From contig QZLH01001141.1 in NCBI GenBank assembly GCA_003833135.1, positions 2,743-20,564 on the forward strand: a stretch of 17,822 nucleotides of DNA. Reading direction: 5' to 3'. The stretch's first letter is position 1. Each line of letters begins with the position of its first letter. The position numbers and the translations under genes were made by a program. The stretch comes from Oehlia diaphana. Taxonomy: Eukaryota; Glomeromycota; Glomeromycetes; Glomerales; Glomeraceae. Under the pieces are notes generated by a model. It made no database searches and was not told where the DNA came from. It saw nothing but the letters and a program-made list of their open reading frames with translations. Shown piece by piece: positions 9,765-16,302 of the stretch.

Positions 9765-10908
9765 TTAATCATCGACTTTATAAGAAATCATGCTAGCAAT
9801 ATTCATATCATTAGCTTCCTTATATTTAAATTCTTCTTGACCAAAATTAACTTTTAAACTACAAACACCATTAGAACCAATTGTAGGATACCAAGTAGTA
9901 TGAAATAATCCGGTGCAAGCGATACCTAAATGTTTACCGTTCATTGTAAAGAAGACTTGTCCAGTATTTGGGCAATAACCACAACCTATTATATCATTTA
10001 CTTCACCCCATTTTTCTGCATATTTTGAACCTGTATACCCTTCATTGTGAAATGTTCTACCTTCATCTGAATGAAATCCAACTGAATGCGTATCACAACC
10101 AGGTAATCTTGAAAGAAAAAGAAAAAAATGAAAATCGCTTCATTGATATAAATATGGATTTTTATATAGAAATACCTGTCAGTCGAATGATTTTTTGTAG
10201 CGAATCCTATAGCAATTATTGTTTCATCAATATTTTTATTTGATAAAATTGTTATTTCATAGTAATAATAATCTTCCGGTGATGGAGATAAAGGGATGTA
10301 AGAGGTATCTTTTATTATATTTGAGATAAAAGTGATAGTTAGTAGTAAGATGAAATTTTCATTATTAATAACTAATTATTAAATGATATTAAAAGTTCTT
10401 ACCTTTCTTAAAAGCATTTGGTAAAGGATAATTTGTTTGTATCATAATATCTGATTCTGCATTAAAAGAAATTTCAACGCTATGTTCTTGTTTTGAAGTA
10501 TTTTTTTCAATTTCATCATCAACATCCTCATTGTTTTTATTATTATCATTTTTAACGATTACAATTTCTAATAGTGAAATTTCTGATTCAAGTTCAAATT
10601 TCCATTCATTTATACTTAATTTTTTTAAGTTTTGCTCTTTTCCTAAAAAGTTTAAAAATATTTCAAAGTTTTTCTCTAAAAAATTTTTTAAAAAAATTAT
10701 AGATCTCTTTGTCAAAAACTGTTTATTTTCTAAGCAAAATACTAAAATAAATAAAATAATTAACGTTAGTATACAATATAAAATACTAATATATCAATAA
10801 CGATACCGATTTTTTACCTACTTTGTGCAACAACTTTTTCATCAATGTATTTCTGACATAAGATTGTGTTAACATTCAAAATTATTAAAAACAATACGGT
10901 TGGTATAC
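9765..10908 (-). CDS. SPRY-domain protein, 5' end unresolved
   Basis: The secure minus-strand exons are 10741-10403, 10308-10176 and 10107-9765, joined in phase by GT-AG introns. The C-terminal half is a SPRY domain: YYYYEITILSN, IIAIGFATKN, LPGCDTHSVGFHSDEGR, KWGEVNDIIGCGYCPNTGQV, FFTMNGKHLGIA and LKVNFG. It resembles the SPRY domain of the yeast Ssh4/Ear1 group, membrane adaptors for Rsp5-type ubiquitin ligases; I see no PPxY motif. An Asn/Asp/Glu-rich linker precedes the domain. Two 5' exons are possible. Exon 10842-10818 starts with ATG, uses donor GTAAAA, and gives a 279-residue protein beginning MKKLLHKV. Alternatively, the frame at 10908-10822 reads IPTVLFLIILNVNTILC then QKYIDEKVVAQ, a convincing transmembrane segment followed by a charged stretch. 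It joins in phase through donor GTAGGT but has no ATG upstream. A MITE lies just upstream (10944-11075), so a first exon may have been lost. Confidence 0.8.
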
Positions 10909-10943
10909 CTGGATATATATAAATTATGTATATTAGTATATTA

Positions 10944-11075
10944 CGACATAATATGTTGTGCGTCAGATGTTCGATTTGACGACTGGCATAGTAATCTGTT
11001 TAAGGCATTATAATATTGGGTAATAATATCGGGCCGATAATGTAGGCCGACATTATCTGACGCAAATCGGCATCA
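10944..11075. mobile_element. MITE family C, 132 bp, abutting a stop codon
   Basis: Inverted arms are visible at GCGTCAGAT (10960-10968) and ATCTGACGC (11055-11063). They extend outward imperfectly to ATAATATGTTGT on the left and to ATATGATGCCGATTT in reverse complement on the right. An internal perfect 8-bp stem, GATAATGT at 11036-11043 with ACATTATC at 11050-11057, strengthens the foldback structure. The 7-bp sequence TATATTA occurs on both sides (10937-10943 and 11076-11082) and may be the target-site duplication. The right copy overlaps the stop codon of the seven-helix gene. No coding sequence is present. Confidence 0.55.
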
Positions 11076-11079
11076 TATA

Positions 11080-12308
11080 TTAAAATAGAATTTCTTTACC
11101 AATAGTAATTAGTTCCCTGTAAAACATATTTGTTGATATTGACAAAACTAAATCTTCTGTTATATTTAATTTAATTAATATGTTAAATAATTTTAAAAAA
11201 AAATCGATAAACACATTTAATTTATTAATTACCTTCGTATAAAGAAGTAAATAAAATATAATATTTATATAATAATCCAATTATAAACACCACTTTAAAT
11301 AGACTTGCAAAATAAAATATCCCATATAGAATTTTTGAATGTTTTCGTATTGCTATAAAAACAATACAAATTGGAATAATTGCAATTATACCCAATAAAT
11401 CACTAATTACTCCAAAAATTATTCCAAAAACGTCTCCTGACCGCCCATAATATAATATGTATACTTCTAATAACCAAATTCCAAGAAATGAAGTTGTAAT
11501 AATAAATAATGTCTCTTCAAGTTGATAAATAATATGAACGGCTATAAATAGAGAAATAAATTAATACAGTGATAAAATTAAAAGAATTTTTTAAACTTAT
11601 AAAAAGATAATACCTTTTTTGTTGTTATCTAATTTAGATTTCTTAATCCATCTCCAAGATCTAGAAAAATATAATAATATTTAGTAAAGGAATGAAATTA
11701 TTTAGAAATCAAGATATTATAAATTACCTTATTTTAAATAGAATAAAACAAAATATTATGAAAGTAAATTGGTATATTCCTAAGGTTATTACCACAGTTA
11801 TATGTTGAGGTATATAATAATTTGATATATTCTCGTTTAATTCATTAATAATATTATTCACTTCATCATTGTCAGAATTGTCATTTATATTATTATATTT
11901 TTTTATAATCATTATATTTGTTTGGCTTAAACGGACTAAAGTTGGAAGATCAAATACTTATTGAAATTGTATTAGACAAAATTGAGTGAGCCATTTTTTC
12001 GTAAAAATTGTAAAAATTGTAATTAATACTTGTGTAACTTTTAAAAAATATTTACCTTCAATGTAATGAAATTTGAAAATATTACAAAGCGCTATCATAA
12101 TCGGAATAAAATTTACGATTAAAAATGCTATAGCATGCATTATGGTTTTGTGAAAGGCCGCAGATAAACCGGTTAAAAAAACAAATGGAAGTGTGTACCA
12201 TAATAAGCGTGGCCAGATTGTTGGATAAACAATAAGAAAAATAATCTCAGAGATAATTAATAAAATAAATATAAAATTTAATATTCTTAATATTTTAATA
12301 TTCAACAT
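11080..12308 (-). CDS. orphan seven-helix membrane protein, five exons
   Basis: The minus-strand exons are 12308-12056, 11956-11728, 11660-11614, 11541-11233 and 11156-11080. The four introns are GT-AG, all junction phases agree, and the total is 915 nt, or 304 residues. The start ATG gives MLNIKILRILNF. Seven hydrophobic segments are visible at about residues 8-28, 34-53, 56-80, 137-158, 186-208, 213-241 and 247-274. An acidic Asn-rich loop (NDNSDNDEVNN) lies between the third and fourth, a basic loop (SWRWIKKSKLDNNKK) between the fourth and fifth, and a short soluble C-tail of about 30 residues follows. The seven-helix count and length allow a receptor-like fold, but I see no motif of a known GPCR class, transporter or channel. 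I therefore give no function. It diverges from the plus-strand gene at 12738. Its stop codon touches MITE C. Confidence 0.8.
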
Positions 12309-12737
12309 GTTTAAAATGTGCGTTTTTTAATTATATTGTATTGTCTGCCTTATATTTAATATATAGGATAACTTGAAGACGTCACGTAATCATAAATGTG
12401 AGTCCCGATTAGTTCAGAATGTATTAACGAAATATCATTCAGGTTTCAAAAAAATGTTAAGAATTGAGTCCGATGCGTGATTGGTCCATTTACTTATATT
12501 TGTGCTTCAGACATAACAACGATTTTGAAACCATTCCCTTAATACGATCGACTGTCTTGATTATGTAATTATGTAATATTATTCTGTACGTATTCTTCGG
12601 AAAAATTCTTTTAATTTAATAGTTAATTAAACATGGTAGATTTCACATAAATTATAACGAAGAATTCTACCATCACAAACTGGTCACTAATTTATATTTG
12701 AATTATATTTCAAAGTTTGTTTCCACTTTTATTAAAA
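12309..12737. promoter_or_regulatory. divergent promoter region between two membrane-protein genes
   Basis: These 429 bp separate the start codons of the minus-strand seven-helix gene and the plus-strand two-helix gene, so both promoters must lie here. GACGTCACGTAAT at 12378-12390 combines a GACGTC and an ACGTAA core, as recognised by bZIP (ATF/CREB-type) factors in fungi; its use here is an inference. I see no other clear elements. Confidence 0.5.
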
Positions 12738-13919
12738 ATGATATTAACAGAGAATAAGCCATCAACTGAACCTTTGTCGTTTATTTTTTTAAAAAATATG
12801 TGCTCATTTGCTTTAATAGTTACGCTTATTATTTATACTTATAATCAGTTTTCACAATTTTGTGATTCGATTTCTAATCCCAATCTTAATTTCCGTCAAC
12901 AAAACTTGGAGAAATCATTGTTTGAGAGTCAAAATGTCAAAATTATTATAAGAGCTTGTAGTTCATACCCTATAAACTGTACTTACAATAATACTGAGTG
13001 TGAACTATATGAGAACACCGATTATTATTATACTACTACATGTGACAGCGCTAATTCCTTCCATTATGCTCTCGACTATCAAGCAATAGTAGAAATAAAT
13101 CCTTTTATCGCTGAAGTTTATTTAGATGGACTTGTATTAGACGATAAATATTATGAATCAAACAAAAAATCACTTAGAAAATTATTTATTATGAATGAAC
13201 AAACTATGGTCGTATATTACTCAATTACAATTAGCAAACGTATAACTGATGATTACGCATATGGTCTTGCGGGAGGAGAAGTCATGGATTTTGTTGACTT
13301 CAACGCGCATACGACTGCTATAACCACTTCAAAAACACAAAATGCAACAACTCTTATATTAATGCCAGTATCAATGGATATTAATTATAAAGTGGAATCT
13401 TATTATGATTGTAACTATTCAATTATATTTTTAGAGGGAATAAAATATAATTTTTTTTTTTAACTTTATTCTTTTATTTTTAGTTAGCATGATTATATCA
13501 AATATTGGTGGTTTCTTCAGTTTTTTATCTGGAATCTTTGTGTTTTTATTTGGGACAAATAAATTGGCACCATGGTAAGTTAGTAATAAATATCTATCAA
13601 TTTATACATGCAATTATTAAGTATATAAATATATTTGTGAATTAATAATTCATTTATTTCCTAATTCTTTAGGGGATTTTTACAAACTCATGTATTTACT
13701 TGTTTATGTACAAGATATCAAAGGAAACTTATAAGGAAACTTAGAACTAAATATGAACCAATTCCATTCGTTAGTGGAAGGACCAAAAATGTCACATTGG
13801 AGGAACGCGTTCAAAGTATTGAAAATATACTCAAAGAATATTATCTTGATACTGATTTTTTGAATTCATTATTAATAAAAGACAAAATCGATTACAATAT
13901 AATCGACGATAAAGTCTAA
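12738..13919 (+). CDS. two-helix membrane protein with Cys-containing ectodomain
   Basis: The exons are 12738-13410, 13484-13574 and 13673-13919, with GT-AG introns (donors GTAACT and GTAAGT). Phases agree and the total is 1011 nt, or 336 residues. I chose the ATG at 12738 because no ATG precedes it in frame. A hydrophobic segment at about residues 22-38 (ALIVTLIIYTY) is a signal anchor. The ectodomain, about residues 39-225, has Cys at 42, 74, 81, 88 and 102 and N-glycosylation sequons at Asn80 and Asn84. A second helix at about 227-247 (ISNIGGFFSFLSGIFVFLFG) runs into KLAPWG. The basic C-tail (TRYQRKLIRKLRTKYEP) ends with a likely short coiled coil (LEERVQSIENILKEYYL). The GGF..SGI..FLFG..KLAPWG block and LEERVQSIENILKEYY look like conserved landmarks of an uncharacterised family that I believe is common in Rhizophagus. 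No function is known to me. A continuous frame past the first donor to 13461 is intron read-through. Confidence 0.8.
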
Positions 13920-14643
13920 AGCATTAATAGAATTTATGAATTGACCCTAATTACATATGTGTCATAATAATATGATAATATTACACTACTTATGCTTTAT
14001 TCCTTTTTTTCTTGACCTCAAGTCAAAATTACTAACCCGAATGCCCGTAATTATTACTGACAGCTAGACAATTTAGCTATTTAGGTTTAGAGCAGTATAA
14101 ATGCACTTAAAAGCTCATATTGTTCACACAAATAGATCGGAGTTTACGGATGTTTTTTCTAAATTATGAATGAAATTTTAATTTTTTTTTGAATGAAATT
14201 AATTTTATTTTTAAATTATGAATGAAAAATATGATACATTAAAGTTTTAGAATTTTCATTAGAAAATTCGTAGTAAAAATTCGAAAATTCGAAAAATATC
14301 TGGCAGAATTATGATCGACAAATTGGCCGATTTGGTATTTAATTTAAAAAATGTCACGTCACACCTTTGTTAAATTTAATTAAAATGAAAATCTTTGCGT
14401 AATTTGGTGCACGGGGAAGTAAGTTCCTTATAGTTACAAAAAAAATTCTTTCAATATTGACAAATAAAGTATACGGCTGTACTACTTGATTCATTGTCAA
14501 TTATATATTAAATTCTATTAATAGAAATTTACTACTTAAAAATGAAAATTTAAATATTATATCGATTTAAGACTTGTGCGTAATAAAAATAAAATAATCA
14601 AATCAATTATCAATTATAATTAAATATTATTCAAATCGTTCAT
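13920..14643. other. intergenic region upstream of the small peptide gene
   Basis: I see no coding sequence. The stretch holds an exact 14-bp direct repeat, AAATTATGAATGAA, at 14161-14174 and 14213-14226, and three AAAATTCG boxes at 14263, 14276 and 14284. They lie roughly 450-570 bp upstream of the peptide start codon and could be regulatory or just low-complexity sequence. Confidence 0.5.
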
Positions 14644-14650
14644 TATATAA
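14644..14650 (+). promoter_or_regulatory. TATA-like box of the small peptide gene
   Basis: TATATAA followed by AGC lies 84 bp upstream of the ATG at 14734, a fitting distance for a core promoter with a short 5' UTR. In such AT-rich DNA the match is weak evidence on its own. Confidence 0.35.
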
Positions 14651-14733
14651 AGCTTCGTAAAATTCAAGAAAAAAATTATTGAAAACTTGAAAACTGAAAA
14701 ATACTCACATTCCAATATAAATTCCAATACACA

Positions 14734-14922
14734 ATGTATTATTCTACATTCTTAAAAGTAATTTTTGTTGTTTCTCTATGTTTTTTAACATTGAATGTTG
14801 AAGCACACCGTCTAAATGGCGTAACTAGGTCCAAACGCCAATTTGGTTGTCTACCTTCTGGTTCTCGTTGTGATAAATTTTCAAATTGCTGTTCTCGATG
14901 TGTTAAGGGTCGTTGCATCTAA
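14734..14922 (+). CDS. secreted six-cysteine knottin-like peptide precursor (62 aa)
   Basis: This is a single-exon gene. Residues 1-24 are a classic signal peptide: Lys8, then a hydrophobic core VIFVVSLCFLTL, then VEA before the cleavage point, which satisfies the -3/-1 rule. Residues 25-35 are a short propeptide that ends in RSKR, a Kex2/furin-type dibasic site. The predicted mature part, residues 36-62, is 27 residues long and begins with Gln, which could cyclise to pyroglutamate. Its six Cys at 39, 46, 52, 53, 56 and 61 are spaced C-x6-C-x5-C-C-x2-C-x4-C. That is the order of inhibitor cystine knot peptides, found in animal toxins, plant and insect antimicrobial or inhibitor peptides and some fungi. 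The mature part is strongly basic (five Arg/Lys, one Asp). I cannot name a homolog. Roles as a host-directed effector, an antimicrobial or a signal are all possible. An AATAAA follows at 14954. Confidence 0.8.
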   Translation: MYYSTFLKVIFVVSLCFLTLNVEAHRLNGVTRSKRQFGCLPSGSRCDKFSNCCSRCVKGRCI

Positions 14923-14953
14923 GTAAATCTGCGATGATTCATAACTTCATATC

Positions 14954-14959
14954 AATAAA
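14954..14959 (+). terminator. polyadenylation signal of the small peptide gene
   Basis: AATAAA lies 32 bp after the stop codon of the six-cysteine peptide, on the same strand and within the usual distance range. This supports a short, genuinely transcribed gene, though such hexamers are common by chance in AT-rich DNA. Confidence 0.4.
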
Positions 14960-15546
14960 TAACAAAGTCCGTAATTAAAGCGAGCGATCAATATTAGTAA
15001 TATCAATTATTAAATTTCTACAAAATATTTTTATTAAAAAATAAACTCAATAATGCTAGGTTACTTAGAAGTATAATCAATTAATGTTTCAACCCGTCAT
15101 CTGTCATTTATTTATGGAAAGCAAAGGACATTTGTGTTCATATTTTATAGTAAATTAGAGCTACATTCAACATAGGATGAATCAGTTATACATTATTTAT
15201 TATACTATGTTCATAGAATATCTCGAAGAAAGCCCTTTTTTTTGGTTATTAATTAAATTTTCGCATAATAATCAAAATGTGATTATCTTTCAGTTTCAGA
15301 TGGTGGATTAAAACTCTATTTCCAATATAAATGTATATGTAATAATTAACGTAGCTTTTTTTCTTTATTTACTTAAATATTCAGTTTATTAATTATTTAT
15401 TAAAATAAATTATTGTTTATATTTGATATTTTAATTTTTTTATTAATAAAATGACTTCTGAAACAACTAAAGGTCGTACATCGTGTTAGAAATGTATTAA
15501 TGTATTATGTAATTATGATCTGCATCTAAAAAGAGCACAAATTTTG
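14960..15546. other. AT-rich intergenic region
   Basis: I see no supported gene. A short start-to-stop frame at about 15451-15489 (MTSETTKGRTSC) and the open stretch after its stop are too short and lack any recognisable domain. Confidence 0.5.
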
Positions 15547-15578
15547 TTGTTAACGTTGTGTTACGTCAACGTTAACAA
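15547..15578. repeat. perfect 12-bp-arm hairpin
   Basis: TTGTTAACGTTG (15547-15558) is followed by the 8-nt loop TGTTACGT and by its exact reverse complement CAACGTTAACAA (15567-15578). More GTTAA copies follow up to about 15610. It could be the centre of a foldback element, a protein-binding site or a transcribed stem-loop. I see no element ends around it. Confidence 0.75.
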
Positions 15579-16116
15579 TTTTGTTAATTTCGTTCTTTCG
15601 TAATGTTAACTTAAGAACTCATCATATGATCAAAAGGTCTTTGTAATTTTTCTTTGAAAAAAAATTTTGATTTTTCGGCTCACGTCACCTGGACGGGTTA
15701 CTTATTCAAATTTCAATAAAAAAAAGATTTATCACGTGACTACGTAATTTGCGAAATAAAGCTTTTATATTGTTTATTATTCGTGTGTTATCTAAGAAAA
15801 ATAAAATAACAGTAAAATAAATATATTATTTATGATAACTCTTTTTTTGTAATCAATTAATATGGCATCTTTTGTTAATTTTACAGAAACTTTTTCACCG
15901 ACTAATGTTTTTTGATGGCCCAAATTTCACTTCAAAATCTGCTTCCCGCCAATCAGATGATAAATATGAATATATATTGATATATTTCTACTCTTTTATT
16001 TTGATTTTATTTTCAACAAGTAAATTTTTCATTTGTAACTTATATCCATTAAAGTTGACCAATCAGATGTCACAGTTAAGGACCCCGGGTCAATTTGCAA
16101 TTGATATATACAACTC
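15579..16116. other. intergenic region
   Basis: No supported gene lies here. CACGTG at 15733-15738, two CCAATCAGATG boxes around 15949 and 16060, and the GC-rich near-palindrome GACCCCGGGTC at 16081 stand out from the AT-rich background. A frame running to 16150 has no coding character. Confidence 0.45.
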
Positions 16117-16265
16117 TACAACGAGAATATGGATGATGAGTATGATATGACCTCCATTGTATATAATACAGTATATGGTATGATAGTGCTAAAAGTTGGT
16201 ATGTATGGTTAGCATGGTACCTTCTTTCAATTAATATTTGACCATGATACCATACATACAACGAG
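16117..16265. mobile_element. possible MITE family D with 9-bp flanking repeats
   Basis: TACAACGAG occurs at 16117-16125 and again at 16257-16265, flanking a 131-bp insert. The insert begins AATATGGATGATG, and its end, in reverse complement, begins ATGTATGGTATCATGG, so the ends are loosely inverted. The last 60 bp also form a hairpin, with arms around 16199-16218 and 16241-16259. An 8-9-bp duplication would fit a hAT-type element, but the inner sequence is rich in TATGGTAT-like words that produce chance symmetry. Confidence 0.4.
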
Positions 16266-16282
16266 GGTTATATACTTATTAT

Positions 16283-16302
16283 CGTTGTACCGCCCTACAA
16301 CG
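16283..16302. repeat. short perfect hairpin with GC loop
   Basis: CGTTGTA, the loop CCGCCC, and TACAACG form a perfect 7-bp stem. The right arm again holds the TACAACG word found at 16117 and 16257, so it may be part of the same repeat cluster. Confidence 0.5.

Noticed and set aside
9968..10243. Plus-strand frame opposite the SPRY domain
   Set aside because: It is antisense to clearly conserved SPRY coding sequence and crosses its intron.
10531..10800. Plus-strand Phe/Ser-rich frame
   Set aside because: It is antisense to the charged linker exon of the SPRY gene.
13411..13461. C-terminal extension of the first exon of the two-helix protein
   Set aside because: It is intron read-through. 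The GTAACT donor at 13411 and the acceptor before 13484 restore the frame into the second helix.
15451..15489. Short start-to-stop frame MTSETTKGRTSC
   Set aside because: It has only 12 codons, no domain and no transcript evidence.
15872..16261. Frames on both strands across the TATGGTAT-rich region
   Set aside because: Composition follows the simple repeats and the possible MITE, and no domain is seen.
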